Shown: positions 48,337 to 60,064, counted from the stretch's first letter. The stretch is 64,000 nucleotides of DNA from Kosakonia sp. BYX6 (GCF_038449125.1 NZ_CP151800.1:3196406-3260405), one strand, 5' to 3'. The notes: a model not told the origin generated them from the sequence alone. A program made the numbers and translations.

Positions 48337-49206
48337 TTACTTAATCACGGATTTCAGCGCTTCGCCGATATCGGCCAGGCTGCGAACGGTTTTCACGCCT
48401 GCGGCTTCCAGCGCGGCGAATTTCTCATCCGCTGTCCCTTTGCCCCCAGCGATGATGGCGCCAGCGTGGCCCATACGTTTACCTTTCGGCGCGGTCACAC
48501 CGGCGATGTAACCCACCACCGGTTTGGTGACGTGGTCTTTGATGTACGCCGCCGCTTCTTCTTCCGCGCTCCCGCCGATTTCACCGATCATGACGATCGC
48601 TTCTGTCTGCGGGTCTTCCTGGAACAGTTTCAGGATATCGATAAAGTTAGAACCCGGAATCGGGTCGCCACCGATACCCACACAAGTGGACTGACCGAAA
48701 CCGTAATCCGTGGTCTGTTTCACCGCTTCATACGTCAGCGTACCGGAGCGGGAAACGATGCCGATTTTACCCGGCTGGTGAATATGACCCGGCATGATGC
48801 CGATTTTGCATTCGCCAGGGGTGATAACGCCAGGGCAGTTCGGGCCAATCATGCGCACGCCTGCTTCGTCCAGCTTCACTTTCACCGTCAGCATATCCAG
48901 CGTCGGGATACCTTCAGTAATGGTGATAATCAGTTTGATGCCCGCGTCGATCGCTTCAAGAATCGAATCTTTGCAGAACGGCGCCGGAACATAAATTACC
49001 GTCGCGGTCGCGCCTGTGGTGTCCACGGCTTCACGCACGGTGTTGAACACTGGCAGACCGAGGTGCGTGGTGCCGCCTTTACCTGGCGTCACACCGCCAA
49101 CCATCTGCGTACCGTAAGCAATCGCCTGCTCAGAGTGGAAAGTCCCCTGGCTACCGGTAAAGCCCTGGCAGATAACTTTGGTGTTCTTATCAATCAAAAC
49201 AGACAT
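48337..49206 (-). CDS. sucD: Succinyl-CoA synthetase alpha subunit SucD
   Basis: SucD binds CoA and carries the phosphohistidine of the ADP-forming synthetase. The 289-residue protein shows the CoA-site [15 protein letters not shown] (about 16-30), GGVTPGKGG, the NCPGVITP segment and the active-site histidine in [17 protein letters not shown] (His near 247). The length equals E. coli. Its start shares the last base with the sucC stop. Confidence 0.98.
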   Translation of the reverse strand: MSVLIDKNTKVICQGFTGSQGTFHSEQAIAYGTQMVGGVTPGKGGTTHLGLPVFNTVREAVDTTGATATVIYVPAPFCKDSILEAIDAGIKLIITITEGIPTLDMLTVKVKLDEAGVRMIGPNCPGVITPGECKIGIMPGHIHQPGKIGIVSRSGTLTYEAVKQTTDYGFGQSTCVGIGGDPIPGSNFIDILKLFQEDPQTEAIVMIGEIGGSAEEEAAAYIKDHVTKPVVGYIAGVTAPKGKRMGHAGAIIAGGKGTADEKFAALEAAGVKTVRSLADIGEALKSVIK

Positions 49207-50372
49207 TATTTCCCCTCCACTGCGGCAACAACCTGCTGCGCTGCATCCGTCAGACTTTTCGCTGCGATAATATTCAGGCCGCTGTCCGCCAGACGCTTGG
49301 CGCCCAGTTCAGCGTTGTTACCTTCCAGACGCACAACCACCGGCACGTTAACACCCACTTCTTCCACCGCACCGATAATACCGTCGGCGATCAGGTCGCA
49401 ACGCACGATGCCGCCGAAGATGTTAACCAGAACCGCTTTCACGTTCTCATCGGACAGGATGATTTTGAATGCTTCGGTTACGCGCTCTTTGGTCGCGCCG
49501 CCGCCCACATCCAGGAAGTTAGCCGGTTCGCCGCCGTGCAGTTTCACGATGTCCATGGTACCCATCGCCAGACCTGCGCCGTTAACCATACAACCGATGT
49601 TGCCGTCCAGCGCAACGTAGTTCAGTTCCCAGTGTGCCGCCTGCGCTTCGCGCGGATCTTCCTGAGACTGGTCGCGCATTTCGCGCAGTTCCGGCTGGCG
49701 GAACAGTGCGTTGCCGTCCGCGCCCAGTTTGCCGTCGAGGCAAATCAGGTCGCCCTGTTTGGTGATAACCAGCGGGTTGATTTCGATCAGCGCCAGGTCG
49801 CGCTCAAGGAAAATGGTCGCCAGGCCCATGAAAATTTTGGTGAACTGCTGAACCTGTTTGCCTTCCAGACCCAGTTTGAACGCCAGGTCACGCCCCTGAT
49901 ACGGCATCGGGCCGGTCAGCGGGTCAATGGTGGTTTTGTGGATCAGGTGCGGGGTTTCTTCCGCCACTTTTTCAATTTCCACACCGCCTTCAGTCGAAGC
50001 CATGAACACCACGCGACGGGAGCTACGGTCAACCACCGCGCCCAGGTACAGCTCTTTGTCAATATCGGTCGCGGCTTCCACCAGAATCTGGTTCACCGGC
50101 TGGCCGTTAGCGTCTGTTTGGTAGGTTACCAGGCGTTTACCCAGCCAGTTTTCCGCGAAGGCGCGAATATCTTCTTTGCTGTTGACGACTTTTACGCCAC
50201 CCGCTTTACCACGGCCACCAGCGTGGACCTGGCATTTTACGACCCACGGACCTGCGCCAATTTTCGATGCCGCTTCTTCTGCTTCACGCGGGGTAGTACA
50301 GGCGTAACCAACCGGAGTCGGCAGACCTGACCGGGCAAAAAGCTGTTTCGCCTGATACTCGTGTAAGTTCAT
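49206..50372 (-). CDS. sucC: Succinyl-CoA synthetase beta subunit SucC
   Basis: SucC holds the ATP-grasp nucleotide site and conveys specificity of succinyl-CoA synthetase. It is 388 residues, the same as E. coli. The ATP-grasp N-terminus [20 protein letters not shown], the [16 protein letters not shown] loop, [12 protein letters not shown] metal-binding region and the [12 protein letters not shown] segment are all intact. A 121-base REP-bearing gap separates it from sucB. Confidence 0.98.
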   Translation of the reverse strand: MNLHEYQAKQLFARSGLPTPVGYACTTPREAEEAASKIGAGPWVVKCQVHAGGRGKAGGVKVVNSKEDIRAFAENWLGKRLVTYQTDANGQPVNQILVEAATDIDKELYLGAVVDRSSRRVVFMASTEGGVEIEKVAEETPHLIHKTTIDPLTGPMPYQGRDLAFKLGLEGKQVQQFTKIFMGLATIFLERDLALIEINPLVITKQGDLICLDGKLGADGNALFRQPELREMRDQSQEDPREAQAAHWELNYVALDGNIGCMVNGAGLAMGTMDIVKLHGGEPANFLDVGGGATKERVTEAFKIILSDENVKAVLVNIFGGIVRCDLIADGIIGAVEEVGVNVPVVVRLEGNNAELGAKRLADSGLNIIAAKSLTDAAQQVVAAVEGK

Positions 50373-50426
50373 GTGTTCTATCCATCCTTCAGGTAATCAT
50401 TATCAGGGTGTCTGTCGCGTTTTTTC

Positions 50427-50485
50427 GCCGGATAGCGTTTCGCTTATCCGGCCTACTACTTTTATGGCCCGGCGCAAACCGGGCC
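50427..50485. repeat. REP element and GC-rich hairpin between sucB and sucC
   Basis: GCCGGATAGCG...CTTATCCGGC (50427-50453) is a REP unit; next to it GGCCCGG...CCGGGCC (50466-50485) forms a second stem just after the sucB stop. Such hairpins inside operons often set different stability for upstream and downstream segments. Confidence 0.85.
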
Positions 50486-50493
50486 TGGACCGA

Positions 50494-51714
50494 CTAGACG
50501 TCCAGCAGCAGACGCGTCGGATCTTCCAGCAGCTCTTTAATCGCCACCAGGTAGCCCACAGACTCACGGCCGTCGATCAGACGGTGATCGTAAGAGAGCG
50601 CCAGGTACATCATCGGCAGGATCTCAACCTTGCCATCCACCGCCATCGGGCGATCTTTAATGGCGTGCATGCCAAGGATCGCGCTCTGCGGCGGGTTGAT
50701 GATAGGCGTGGACATCAGCGAGCCAAACACGCCGCCGTTGGTGATGGTGAAGTTACCGCCGGTCAGATCTTCAACGGTCAGTTTGCCGTCACGGCCTTTC
50801 AGCGCCAGTTCTTTGATTTTCTTCTCGATATCCGCCATGCCGAGGGTGTCGACATCGCGCAGCACCGGTGTAACCAAGCCACGCGGCGTGGAAACGGCCA
50901 TGCTGACATCGAAATAGTTGTGGTAAACCACGTCATCGCCATCGATGGACGCGTTCACTTCCGGGTAGCGTTTCAGCGCTTCCACCACGGCTTTCACGTA
51001 GAACGACATAAAGCCCAGACGGATGCCGTGACGTTTTTCAAACGCGTCACCGTACTGCTTACGCAGATCCATGATCGGCTTCATGTTGACTTCGTTAAAC
51101 GTGGTCAGCATGGCAGTGGAGTTTTTCGCTTCCAGCAGACGCTCAGCCACGCGTTTGCGCAGGCGGGTCATCGGAACGCGTTTTTCAGTGCGGCCCGCCA
51201 GTTGCGGCGCCGGACTGGCTGCCGGAGCAGGCGCCGGTTTCTCTTCTTTTGCCGGGGCTTTCGCCAGATGCTTATCCACATCTTCGCGGGTGATGCGACC
51301 GCCAACACCGGTGCCTTTAATGGCACTGGCTTCAAGATTGTGCTCAGCCAGCAGACGACGGATCGCCGGGCTCAGCGCGTCGTTGGTCTGATCTTCCAGC
51401 GACGCCTGCTGGCGCTGGGCTGGCGTGGACGCTTTCTCTTCCGATTTCGCGCTGCTCTCTTTGCCAGCGCTGTTGCCTTCTTTCAGGCGGCCAAGGATCT
51501 GGCGGGAAGTGACGGTGGTGCCTTCATCTTCCAGAACCGCATCCAGAATACCGTCCGCTGAAGCCGGGACTTCCAGTACCACTTTGTCAGTTTCGATTTC
51601 GACCAGAACCTCATCGCGCTTGACGCTATCGCCTGGTTTTTTGTGCCAGGTCGCTACGGTCGCGTCAGCTACGGACTCGGGCAGATCGGGAACAAGAATA
51701 TCTACGCTACTCAT
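50494..51714 (-). CDS. sucB: Dihydrolipoyl succinyltransferase SucB (2-oxoglutarate dehydrogenase E2)
   Basis: SucB is the E2 core of the 2-oxoglutarate dehydrogenase complex. The 406-residue protein has one lipoyl domain with the lipoyl lysine in [12 protein letters not shown] (K44), an Ala/Pro linker, the E1/E3-binding domain ([32 protein letters not shown], about 115-146) and the catalytic domain ending [15 protein letters not shown] with the active-site His-x3-Asp-Gly. It lies 14 bases downstream of sucA. Confidence 0.98.
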   Translation of the reverse strand: MSSVDILVPDLPESVADATVATWHKKPGDSVKRDEVLVEIETDKVVLEVPASADGILDAVLEDEGTTVTSRQILGRLKEGNSAGKESSAKSEEKASTPAQRQQASLEDQTNDALSPAIRRLLAEHNLEASAIKGTGVGGRITREDVDKHLAKAPAKEEKPAPAPAASPAPQLAGRTEKRVPMTRLRKRVAERLLEAKNSTAMLTTFNEVNMKPIMDLRKQYGDAFEKRHGIRLGFMSFYVKAVVEALKRYPEVNASIDGDDVVYHNYFDVSMAVSTPRGLVTPVLRDVDTLGMADIEKKIKELALKGRDGKLTVEDLTGGNFTITNGGVFGSLMSTPIINPPQSAILGMHAIKDRPMAVDGKVEILPMMYLALSYDHRLIDGRESVGYLVAIKELLEDPTRLLLDV

Positions 51715-51728
51715 TATTTATCCTTTAA

Positions 51729-54536
51729 TTAATCGACGTTCAGCGCGTCATTTACCAGATCTTGTTGCTGTTTCTGGTGAACGGAGAGATATCCCACCGC
51801 CGGAGAGGCGGAGGCCGGGCGACCTGCATAACGCAGACCGGCCCCAAACGGAATCACATCACGGAAATGATGCTGGCTGCAGTACCACGCGCCCTGGTTA
51901 AGCGGCTCTTCCTGGCACCAGACAAAATCATGTACGTGAGCATAAGGTTTCAGCGCTTCCTGCACCGACTGGTGCGGGAACGGGTAAAGCTGCTCGATAC
52001 GCACGATAGCGACATCTTTCTGGTCGTTTTTACGACGCTGCTCGAGCAAGTCGTAATAAACCTTACCAGAACACATCACAACGCGCTTAACGCCTTGCGG
52101 ATCAAGATCATCCACTTCACCAATCGCTGGCATAAAGGTGCCGTTCGCCAGTTCGTCCAGCGTTGACACCGCCTGCGGATGACGCAGCAGAGACTTCGGC
52201 GACATCACTACCAGCGGGCGGCGCATACCGCGCAGCGCCTGGCGACGCAGCATGTGGTAAACCTGCGCCGGGGTGGACGGAACACAGACTTGCATGTTCT
52301 GTTCCGCACAAAGTTGCAGGTAGCGTTCCAGACGCGCGGAGGAGTGCTCCGGTCCCTGCCCTTCGTAACCGTGCGGCAACAACATTACCAGGCCACACAT
52401 ACGTCCCCATTTTTGCTCGCCGGAACTGATGAACTGGTCGATAACCACCTGCGCGCCGTTGGCGAAATCACCAAACTGCGCTTCCCAGATGGTCAGCGTG
52501 CGCGGTTCGGCGGTGGCATAACCGTATTCAAACGCCAGCACCGCTTCTTCAGAAAGGACGGAGTCCCACACGCGGAACTGACCCTGCGAGTTATGAACAT
52601 GCGCCAGCGGCGTATAAGTTGAACCGTTCGCCTGGTTGTGCACCACCGCGTGACGATGGAAGAAGGTGCCGCGCCCGGAGTCTTCACCGGAAAGACGCAC
52701 GGCAATGCCTTCATCCACCAGCGTGGCGTAAGCCAGCGTTTCCGCGCCGCCCCAGTCGAACAGCTTCTCGCCGCTCGCCATCAATTGGCGGTCGCCGTAG
52801 ATTTTCGCCACACGAGACTGCATTTCAATCTCGTCCGGCACCGTACTGATGCGTTTCGCCAGCTCTTGCAGGCGCTTCATCTCAACCTTGTTCGGGTAGC
52901 TCTCATCCCATTCGTGGTTGAGGTACGGCGACCAGGTGAAAGAGTGCATGTTCATTGGGCGCCATTCGGCAACCACGCATTCACCCGCGTCCAGCGCATC
53001 GCGATAGACGTTCACCATTTCGGTGGCGTCTTCGAGGGTGATGGTTTTGTCCTGCTCCAGACGGTCGGCGTAAATTTTACGCGGCGTCGGGTGCTTTTTG
53101 ATTTTCTGGTACATCAACGGCTGGGTTGCGCTTGGCTCGTCGGCTTCGTTGTGGCCATGACGGCGGTAGCATACCAGGTCGATGAAAACATCGCGTTTGA
53201 AAGTGTTACGGAAGTCGAGCGCGACGCGGGTTACAAAGGCGACCGCTTCTGGATCATCGGCGTTCACGTGGAAAATCGGCGACTGCACCATCTTACCGAT
53301 ATCGGTACAGTACGGCGTCGAGCGGGCATCCAGCGGGTTAGAGGTGGTGAAACCGACCTGGTTGTTAATCACAATGCGCACTGTGCCACCCACTTCGTAG
53401 CCGCGCGCTTTGGACATGTTCAGGGTTTCTTGTACCACGCCCTGGCCTGCGACAGCGGCGTCACCGTGAATGGTGATCGGCAGCACTTTGTTGCTGCTCG
53501 GCTCATCCAGGCGATCCAGACGCGCACGCACAGAACCGATAACCACCGGGCTGACGATTTCAAGGTGCGACGGGTTAAACGCCAGCGCCAGGTGAACCAG
53601 GCCGCCTTCGGTTTCCACGTCGGACGAGAAGCCCATATGGTATTTCACGTCGCCAGTGCCGAGGTGTTCTTTATGTTTACCGGCGAACTCGTCGAACAGA
53701 TCTTGCGACTGTTTACCCAGCACGTTGATCAGCACGTTCAGACGACCACGGTGCGCCATACCCAGCACCACTTCGCGGGTGCCGCTTTTGCCCGCGTGGC
53801 GGATCATCTCTTTGAGCATCGGGACCAGTGCGTCGCCACCTTCCAGCGAGAAGCGTTTCGCGCCGGGGAATTTCGCGCCCAGGTAACGCTCCAGGCCTTC
53901 TGCTGCGGTCAATTCGCTCAGGAAGCGTTTTTTCTCTTCGCTGCTGAAGCTTGATTTACCCGCCGCCGATTCGATGCGCTGTTGGATCCAGCGTTTCTCT
54001 TCGGTGCTGGTGATGTGCATGTATTCCGCACCAATTGACCCGCAGTAGGTCTCTTTCAGGGCGTGAATCAGTTCGCCCAGCGGCATGGTGTCTTTGCCGA
54101 TAGCAAATGAACCGACATTGAAGCTGTTCTGGAAGTCCGCTTCGGTCAGGTCATGATAAGAGGGGTCGAGATCGGCAACCCTTTCCTGCTGCCACAGTCC
54201 CAGCGGATCGAGGTTCGCATGCTGGTGGCCACGGAAGCGGTAGGCGTTGATTAATTGCAGGACTTTAACCTGCTTAACGTTGGTGTCAGGGTCGGAAATC
54301 GAGGAAGAGTAACGTGAAGCATCCTTCGCCAACTGGCGGAAATAATCACGCGTTTTGGAATGGAATTGATCCGGTTTGACTCCGGTGCCCGGTAACTGCT
54401 GGAACATAGATCGCCAGTTAGCATCTACCGAGTCAGGATCGGTTAAGAAGTCTTCATAGAGCTGTTCTATCCAGCTCTGGTTCGACCCAGAGAGGTAAGA
54501 AGAGTCTAACCAGGCTTTCATTGCGCCGTTCTGCAT
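51729..54536 (-). CDS. sucA: 2-oxoglutarate dehydrogenase E1 SucA
   Basis: SucA decarboxylates 2-oxoglutarate with thiamine diphosphate. The 935-residue protein has the N-terminal E2-binding segment WLDSSYLSGSNQSWIEQLYEDF, the ThDP-binding HRGRLNVLINV and GDAAVAGQGV regions, ICYRRHGHNEADEP-like VCYRRHGHNEADEPSATQP and the C-terminal transketolase-like EEAVLAFEYGYA. Two residues longer than E. coli. It follows sdhB after a 363-base REP-containing gap that in E. coli has an internal promoter. Confidence 0.98.
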   Translation of the reverse strand: MQNGAMKAWLDSSYLSGSNQSWIEQLYEDFLTDPDSVDANWRSMFQQLPGTGVKPDQFHSKTRDYFRQLAKDASRYSSSISDPDTNVKQVKVLQLINAYRFRGHQHANLDPLGLWQQERVADLDPSYHDLTEADFQNSFNVGSFAIGKDTMPLGELIHALKETYCGSIGAEYMHITSTEEKRWIQQRIESAAGKSSFSSEEKKRFLSELTAAEGLERYLGAKFPGAKRFSLEGGDALVPMLKEMIRHAGKSGTREVVLGMAHRGRLNVLINVLGKQSQDLFDEFAGKHKEHLGTGDVKYHMGFSSDVETEGGLVHLALAFNPSHLEIVSPVVIGSVRARLDRLDEPSSNKVLPITIHGDAAVAGQGVVQETLNMSKARGYEVGGTVRIVINNQVGFTTSNPLDARSTPYCTDIGKMVQSPIFHVNADDPEAVAFVTRVALDFRNTFKRDVFIDLVCYRRHGHNEADEPSATQPLMYQKIKKHPTPRKIYADRLEQDKTITLEDATEMVNVYRDALDAGECVVAEWRPMNMHSFTWSPYLNHEWDESYPNKVEMKRLQELAKRISTVPDEIEMQSRVAKIYGDRQLMASGEKLFDWGGAETLAYATLVDEGIAVRLSGEDSGRGTFFHRHAVVHNQANGSTYTPLAHVHNSQGQFRVWDSVLSEEAVLAFEYGYATAEPRTLTIWEAQFGDFANGAQVVIDQFISSGEQKWGRMCGLVMLLPHGYEGQGPEHSSARLERYLQLCAEQNMQVCVPSTPAQVYHMLRRQALRGMRRPLVVMSPKSLLRHPQAVSTLDELANGTFMPAIGEVDDLDPQGVKRVVMCSGKVYYDLLEQRRKNDQKDVAIVRIEQLYPFPHQSVQEALKPYAHVHDFVWCQEEPLNQGAWYCSQHHFRDVIPFGAGLRYAGRPASASPAVGYLSVHQKQQQDLVNDALNVD

Positions 54537-54822
54537 CGTGATCCCTTAAGCATTGTTATGCTTATTTCGCCGTGGATAACTACGACGTATGCCGATTAGC
54601 GTACGTCCCAGGGTTCACTGCGAGCTCTGCGGCCCGCGAAGGAACCTTTAAAAACTGCCCTAATCTTCATTGTTTGGGCTGCGACTGCGTTGGCTGCCTT
54701 CGCTTACCCCAGTCACATAAGTTCACTATGCTCCTGGGGATGCGCTCAGTTGCCGCCTTGTCTCGCGCCAAACACTTCGATTATGTGTTGGTGGCGGTTT
54801 TTAAAGATTTCCTGCATTTATT

Positions 54823-54890
54823 GCCCGGTGGCGCTTCGCTTACCGGGCCTACAAACGCCGTAGGCCGGATAAGCGTCAGCGCCATCCGGC
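54823..54890. repeat. Paired REP units (BIME) between sdhB and sucA
   Basis: GCCCGGTGGCGCTTCGCTTACCGGGC (54823-54848) and the inverted GTAGGCCGGATAAGCG...CGCCATCCGGC (54860-54890) form a two-unit BIME immediately after the sdhB stop. The remaining 280 bases toward sucA hold no recognisable gene. The unit matches the elements at 60074 and at 1-197. Confidence 0.88.
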
Positions 54891-54899
54891 ACTGATTAC

Positions 54900-55616
54900 T
54901 TAGGCACTGCGCTGTAACAACATCGACTTGATATGACCGATAGCGCGCGTCGGGTTCAGCCCTTTAGGACATACACTGACGCAGTTCATGATGCTATGGC
55001 AGCGGAATACACTGAAAGCATCGCTCAACCCTTCGAGGCGGCTGTCGGTTTCGGTATCGCGGCTGTCGATCAGGAAGCGGTACGCCGCCAGCAGACCAGC
55101 CGGGCCGATAAACTTCTCTGGGTTCCACCAGAACGATGGGCAAGATGTCGAGCAGCACGCGCAGAGAATACATTCGTACAATCCGTCGAGTTTTTCGCGC
55201 TGTTCGGGTGCCTGTAAATGCTCCCTTGCTGGCGGATTTTGCCCATTATTCAATAAGTAAGGTTTGATCTTCTCATATTGAGCATAGAATTGTCCCATGT
55301 CCACTACCAAATCTCTGATCACCGGCAGGCCAGGCAGAGGACGAATGACAATCTTCTGCTTGCCATCGCCGAGCGCGGAAATCGGAGTGATACACGCCAG
55401 CCCATTCTTGCCGTTCATGTTCAGACCATCGGAACCACACACCCCTTCACGACACGAGCGGCGAAACGACAGTGTAGAATCCGTTTCTTTCAGCTGGATT
55501 AAGGCATCCAGCAGCATCATGTCGCGCCCTTCTTCCGCTTCCAGCGTGTAATCCTGCATGCGCGGAGCGTCATCAACATCCGGGTTATAGCGATAAATCG
55601 AGAATTCGAGTTTCAT
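54900..55616 (-). CDS. sdhB: Succinate dehydrogenase iron-sulfur subunit SdhB
   Basis: SdhB passes electrons from FAD to ubiquinone through three iron-sulfur clusters. It is 238 residues, as in E. coli. The [2Fe-2S] site is CREGVCGSDGLNMNGKNGLAC (about 55-75), and the [4Fe-4S] and [3Fe-4S] clusters are in CILCACCSTSCPSFWW and FRCHSIMNCVSVCPKGLNPTRAIG. It lies 15 bases after sdhA. Confidence 0.98.
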   Translation of the reverse strand: MKLEFSIYRYNPDVDDAPRMQDYTLEAEEGRDMMLLDALIQLKETDSTLSFRRSCREGVCGSDGLNMNGKNGLACITPISALGDGKQKIVIRPLPGLPVIRDLVVDMGQFYAQYEKIKPYLLNNGQNPPAREHLQAPEQREKLDGLYECILCACCSTSCPSFWWNPEKFIGPAGLLAAYRFLIDSRDTETDSRLEGLSDAFSVFRCHSIMNCVSVCPKGLNPTRAIGHIKSMLLQRSA

Positions 55617-55631
55617 TATCCTGTCTCCGCA

Positions 55632-57398
55632 TTAGTAAGTACGAATCTTCGGCGGGAACGCCGGACGCAGTTTCGGTTCCATATTGACGCTACGACGCGT
55701 CATGGATTCCGTTTCTGGCAGGTACAGGGAATGACACAACCAGTTTTCATCGTCACGATCCGGATAGTCGAAGCGGCTATGCGCGCCACGGCTCTCAGTA
55801 CGGAAGTTTGCAGACACCGCCGTTGCGTAGGCAGTTTCCATCAGGTTATCTAACTCCAGGCACTCAACGCGCTGGGTGTTGAACTCGCTGGAGGTATCGT
55901 CCAGACGGGCATTTTTCAGGCGTTCGCGAATCACTTTCAGTTGCTCAAGGCCTTTCGCCATCGCATCGCCTTCACGGAACACCGAGAAGTTATGCTGCAT
56001 ACACTCTTGCAGCGCTTTGCGAATGGTGACCGGATCTTCGCCGTCGCGGTTGTTGTTCCAGCGGTTGAGACGCTCCAGCGAGGCTTCAACATCCGATTCG
56101 CTCGCATCACGCAGCGCACCTTGTTCGGCAATGGATTCCTGCAAATGCAGGCCCGCCGCGCGGCCAAACACCACCAGGTCGAGCAATGAGTTGCCGCCCA
56201 GACGGTTGGCGCCGTGAACCGATACGCAGGCGATTTCGCCCACCGCGAACAGCCCAGGAATCACCACATCTTCGCCCTGCGCATTCACCGTCAGCGCCTG
56301 GCCGGTCACTTTGGTCGGAATGCCGCCCATCATATAGTGGCAAGTCGGGATCACCGGGATCGGCTCTTTCACTGGATCGACGTGAGCAAACGTGCGCGAC
56401 AATTCAAGGATCCCCGGCAGGCGCGATTCCAGCACCTCTTTACCCAAGTGATCGAGTTTCAGCTTGGCGTGCGGTCCCCATGGGCCTTCGCAGCCGCGCC
56501 CTTCACGGATTTCGATCATGATGGAGCGCGCAACCACGTCGCGTCCCGCCAGATCTTTCGCATTCGGCGCATAACGCTCCATAAAGCGCTCGCCGTGTTT
56601 ATTCAGCAGGTAGCCGCCTTCACCGCGACACCCTTCGGTAACCAGCACCCCCGCGCCCGCGATGCCGGTCGGGTGGAACTGCCACATTTCCATATCCTGC
56701 ACCGGCACACCGGCACGCAGTGCCATACCGACGCCGTCACCGGTGTTGATATGCGCGTTGGTGGTGGACTGATAAATACGCCCTGCACCGCCGGTCGCCA
56801 GCACGGTTGCGCGCGCTTTAAAGTAGACGACTTCGCCGGTTTCAATGCACAGCGCCGTACAACCGACCACCGCGCCATCCGGGTTTTTCACCAGATCCAG
56901 CGCATACCACTCGGAAAAAATAGTCGTGTGGTTTTTAAGATTTTGCTGATAAAGCGTGTGCAGCAATGCGTGACCAGTACGGTCCGCCGCCGCTGCGGTG
57001 CGTGCCGCTTGCTCGCCGCCGAAGTTTTTCGACTGGCCGCCAAACGGGCGCTGATAGATACGACCGTCATCAAGACGGGAGAACGGTAGGCCCATATGTT
57101 CCAGCTCAAGAATCGCTTCCGGGCCGGTTTTACACATATATTCAATGGCGTCCTGGTCACCGATGTAATCGGAACCTTTTACCGTGTCATACATGTGCCA
57201 TTCCCAGTTGTCTTCATGGGTATTGCCCAGCGCAACGGTAATACCGCCCTGCGCAGAGACAGTGTGGGAACGGGTTGGGAAAACTTTAGAGAGCAGCGCA
57301 CAGGTTTGCCCGCTCTGGGAAATTTGCAGCGCCGCGCGCATACCTGCGCCACCTGCGCCAATGACAACAGCATCAAATTCTCTGACTGGCAGTTTCAT
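55632..57398 (-). CDS. sdhA: Succinate dehydrogenase flavoprotein SdhA
   Basis: SdhA oxidises succinate with covalently bound FAD. The 588-residue protein has the Rossmann motif [14 protein letters not shown] (12-25), the flavinylation histidine in [13 protein letters not shown] (H45), the substrate-site HPTG and the catalytic arginine in [16 protein letters not shown] and EGRGC...PWGPHAKL regions. The start at 57398 ([11 protein letters not shown]) equals E. coli and shares its A with the sdhD stop. Confidence 0.98.
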   Translation of the reverse strand: MKLPVREFDAVVIGAGGAGMRAALQISQSGQTCALLSKVFPTRSHTVSAQGGITVALGNTHEDNWEWHMYDTVKGSDYIGDQDAIEYMCKTGPEAILELEHMGLPFSRLDDGRIYQRPFGGQSKNFGGEQAARTAAAADRTGHALLHTLYQQNLKNHTTIFSEWYALDLVKNPDGAVVGCTALCIETGEVVYFKARATVLATGGAGRIYQSTTNAHINTGDGVGMALRAGVPVQDMEMWQFHPTGIAGAGVLVTEGCRGEGGYLLNKHGERFMERYAPNAKDLAGRDVVARSIMIEIREGRGCEGPWGPHAKLKLDHLGKEVLESRLPGILELSRTFAHVDPVKEPIPVIPTCHYMMGGIPTKVTGQALTVNAQGEDVVIPGLFAVGEIACVSVHGANRLGGNSLLDLVVFGRAAGLHLQESIAEQGALRDASESDVEASLERLNRWNNNRDGEDPVTIRKALQECMQHNFSVFREGDAMAKGLEQLKVIRERLKNARLDDTSSEFNTQRVECLELDNLMETAYATAVSANFRTESRGAHSRFDYPDRDDENWLCHSLYLPETESMTRRSVNMEPKLRPAFPPKIRTY

Positions 57399-57745
57399 TA
57401 CACACCCCACACCACAACGAATCCATAAATCACGTAAACCGCAAGCGCAACGACAATCGCCAGTTGCAAAATCAGGCGCAAGGCCACTTGCTTAACGTAG
57501 TCGGTCAATACCTGCCACATGCCAATCCAGGCATGGATCAAAATCGAAAACAGCGCCAGCAGGGTAAAGACTTTCGTAAAGGCGGAGGAGAAGAAACCCG
57601 TCCAGACAGCCCAGGTCAGATCGCCAGTGACAGCGAAAAAGCCGACCATATAAATGATGTAGAGCGTCAGGACAATAGCGGTAGCACGGACCAGAATAAA
57701 ATCATGTACGCCGTTGCGTCCTAATGCGGAGGCGTTGCTTACCAT
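57398..57745 (-). CDS. sdhD: Succinate dehydrogenase membrane anchor SdhD
   Basis: A 115-residue three-helix membrane anchor that helps bind heme b and ubiquinone. The heme ligand histidine lies in [23 protein letters not shown], and the quinone-site tyrosine and aspartate follow in that segment. The start at 57745 ([16 protein letters not shown]) is identical to E. coli; it overlaps sdhC by 7 bases. The frame continues upstream within sdhC without meaning. Confidence 0.97.
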   Translation of the reverse strand: MVSNASALGRNGVHDFILVRATAIVLTLYIIYMVGFFAVTGDLTWAVWTGFFSSAFTKVFTLLALFSILIHAWIGMWQVLTDYVKQVALRLILQLAIVVALAVYVIYGFVVVWGV

Positions 57746-58128
57746 ACGAGGACTCCTGCGAGAATTGAAAGCACGACAGTGATCACAAAAGAAAGCGTAG
57801 CGGAACGTTTTCCTGCTTCGAAGGTTTCTTCCAGCCAGCCAAAATCCATCATCATGTGACGAATGCCGCCCACAGCGTGATAAGCCAGCGCCGTCAGGAT
57901 GCCCCACAGGATGAATTTAACGAAAAAGCTGCTCATGATGGCAGAAGCGGTCAGGAAGCCTTCTTCAGATGACAGCGACAAGCCCAGTAACCACAACAGA
58001 ATGCCGACCGCCACAAAAGTTATGACGCCGGAAACGCGGTGGAGAATGGAAGCTATAGCCGTAACAGGAAACCGGATTGTTGTTAGATCCAGGTTGATAG
58101 GTCTTTGTTTTTTCACATTTTTTATCAT
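57739..58128 (-). CDS. sdhC: Succinate dehydrogenase cytochrome b556 subunit SdhC
   Basis: A 129-residue three-helix membrane subunit. The quinone-site residues in [19 protein letters not shown] (Ser27 and Arg31 region) and the heme ligand histidine in [16 protein letters not shown] are present. The start at 58128 ([10 protein letters not shown]) gives the E. coli length; an ATG five codons upstream is in frame. First gene of the sdh-suc operon. Confidence 0.97.
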   Translation of the reverse strand: MIKNVKKQRPINLDLTTIRFPVTAIASILHRVSGVITFVAVGILLWLLGLSLSSEEGFLTASAIMSSFFVKFILWGILTALAYHAVGGIRHMMMDFGWLEETFEAGKRSATLSFVITVVLSILAGVLVW

Positions 58129-58301
58129 GAATAACGCCCACATGCTATTCTTATAGTTTCCTTCCTCCGGTCTGCGTGCGGGTCAGACAGCGTCCTTTTC
58201 TATAACTGCTCGTCATGCAAAAAATTAGCTTCCAGATGCTAAACGACAGGTTACAACGCTGGGTGGCTCGGGATTGCAGGGTATTCCGGAGACCTGGCGG
58301 C

Positions 58302-58330
58302 AGTATAGGTCGTTCACAAAATCATTACAA
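58302..58330 (-). promoter_or_regulatory. sdhC promoter
   Basis: Minus strand TTGTAA (58330-58325), 17 bases, TATACT (58307-58302). The surrounding sequence, including the 5' UTR, matches the E. coli sdhC promoter region, where ArcA represses and CRP activates. Confidence 0.85.
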
Positions 58331-58440
58331 TTAACCTACATATAGTTTGTCGGGTTTTATGCAGAACAGTGACGCCCATCACGATAACAACATTCTTTTA
58401 AATTTTAATCATCTGATTTGACAAAACTTAAACAATATTG

Positions 58441-58470
58441 TTACAAACAACGCCAGAAAGAGCTTATAAT
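58441..58470 (+). promoter_or_regulatory. Distal gltA promoter
   Basis: TTACAA (58441-58446), 18 bases, TATAAT (58465-58470). The region from here to about 58570 is closely similar to the E. coli gltA upstream region, which contains two promoters controlled by ArcA and CRP. It leaves a leader of about 300 bases in which I see no gene. Confidence 0.75.
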
Positions 58471-58777
58471 TCGCAAAAGTTATGGGGTCTTGCTTTCACC
58501 TGAGAATAAGTTATGTAACAGTTGATGGTATTGACCGATTTAATCAGGACAGTTATTAGTGATATACAGGTTTGATAAATTCGGACTGCTAAGACGCTGA
58601 TTTGCTGTTTTTTCACTGTATTTTCAATGTGTATCTGCACGCGCCTATCGCTCTGTACCCTGGTACCTCCTCTCAACAGAGCAGCGAGCTAAATAACAAA
58701 CCGTTAACATTGACGACAGATGAAGGCAAATTCGACGGCTGGCGGTCTTAAGCAATAAGGCGCTAAGGAGACCGTAA

Positions 58778-60064
58778 ATGGCTGATAAGAAAGCAAACCT
58801 CACCTACAATGGTGACACTGCTATTGAACTGGATGTGCTAAAGGGCACGCTCGGTCAGGACGTGATTGATATCCGTAGTCTCGGTTCAAAAGGAATGTTT
58901 ACTTTTGATCCTGGTTTCACCTCTACCGCATCATGCGAATCAAAAATCACCTTTATCGACGGTGACGAAGGTATTTTGTTGCACCGTGGTTTCCCGATTG
59001 ACCAACTGGCCACTGAATCCAACTACCTGGAAGTGTGCTACATCCTGCTTTACGGCGAAAAACCGACGCAGGATCAGTTTGACGAGTTCAAGCTGACTGT
59101 CACTCGCCACACGATGATCCACGAGCAGATTACCCGTTTGTTCCACGGCTTCCGTCGCGATTCCCACCCGATGGCAGTGCTGTGCGGTGTGACCGGCGCG
59201 CTGGCGGCGTTCTACCACGATTCGCTGGACGTGAACAACCCTCGCCACCGCGAAATCGCTGCGTTCCGCCTGCTGTCCAAAATGCCGACCGTGGCGGCGA
59301 TGTGTTACAAATATTCGCTCGGCCAACCTTTCATCTATCCGCGTAATGACCTCTCCTACTCCGGTAACTTCCTGCATATGATGTTCGCAACGCCTTGCGA
59401 GCCTTATGAAGTGAACCCGGTGCTGGAACGCGCGATGGATCGTATTCTGATCCTACATGCGGATCATGAGCAGAACGCCTCCACCTCCACAGTCCGTACC
59501 GCAGGTTCTTCAGGCGCGAACCCGTTTGCCTGTATCGCCGCGGGGATCGCGTCACTGTGGGGACCCGCGCACGGCGGTGCCAACGAAGCGGCACTGAAGA
59601 TGCTGGAAGAGATCAGCTCCGTGAAACACATTCCGGAATTCCTGCGTCGCGCCAAAGACAAGAACGATTCGTTCCGTCTGATGGGCTTCGGTCACCGTGT
59701 CTATAAGAACTATGACCCGCGCGCGACCGTGATGCGTGAAACGTGCCACGAAGTGCTGCGTGAACTGGGCACCAAAGACGATCTGCTGGAAGTGGCGATG
59801 GAGTTGGAGCACATTGCGCTCAACGACCCGTACTTCATCGAACGCAAACTTTACCCGAACGTCGATTTCTATTCCGGTATCATCCTGAAAGCGATGGGTA
59901 TTCCGGCTTCCATGTTTACCGTTATCTTCGCGATGGCGCGTACCGTGGGCTGGATTGCGCACTGGAACGAAATGCACGACGACGGCATTAAGATTGCGCG
60001 TCCGCGTCAGCTTTATACCGGCTACGATAAACGTGAATTTAAGTCAGACCTGAAAAAGGATTGA
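58778..60064 (+). CDS. gltA: Citrate synthase GltA (type II, hexameric)
   Basis: GltA condenses acetyl-CoA and oxaloacetate, the entry step of the TCA cycle. This 428-residue protein is one longer than E. coli and has the NADH-sensitive type II layout with an N-terminal beta-domain. Catalytic residues lie in [27 protein letters not shown] (His near 265), [15 protein letters not shown] (His near 306) and YPNVDFYSG (Asp near 363). AAGGAGA precedes the ATG. Divergent from sdhC. Confidence 0.98.
   Translation: MADKKANLTYNGDTAIELDVLKGTLGQDVIDIRSLGSKGMFTFDPGFTSTASCESKITFIDGDEGILLHRGFPIDQLATESNYLEVCYILLYGEKPTQDQFDEFKLTVTRHTMIHEQITRLFHGFRRDSHPMAVLCGVTGALAAFYHDSLDVNNPRHREIAAFRLLSKMPTVAAMCYKYSLGQPFIYPRNDLSYSGNFLHMMFATPCEPYEVNPVLERAMDRILILHADHEQNASTSTVRTAGSSGANPFACIAAGIASLWGPAHGGANEAALKMLEEISSVKHIPEFLRRAKDKNDSFRLMGFGHRVYKNYDPRATVMRETCHEVLRELGTKDDLLEVAMELEHIALNDPYFIERKLYPNVDFYSGIILKAMGIPASMFTVIFAMARTVGWIAHWNEMHDDGIKIARPRQLYTGYDKREFKSDLKKD

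Noticed and set aside
52638-53954. A 438-codon plus-strand frame opposite sucA
   Set aside because: Long antisense frames are expected against GC-rich, strongly biased codons; the product resembles no family and sucA is fully intact.
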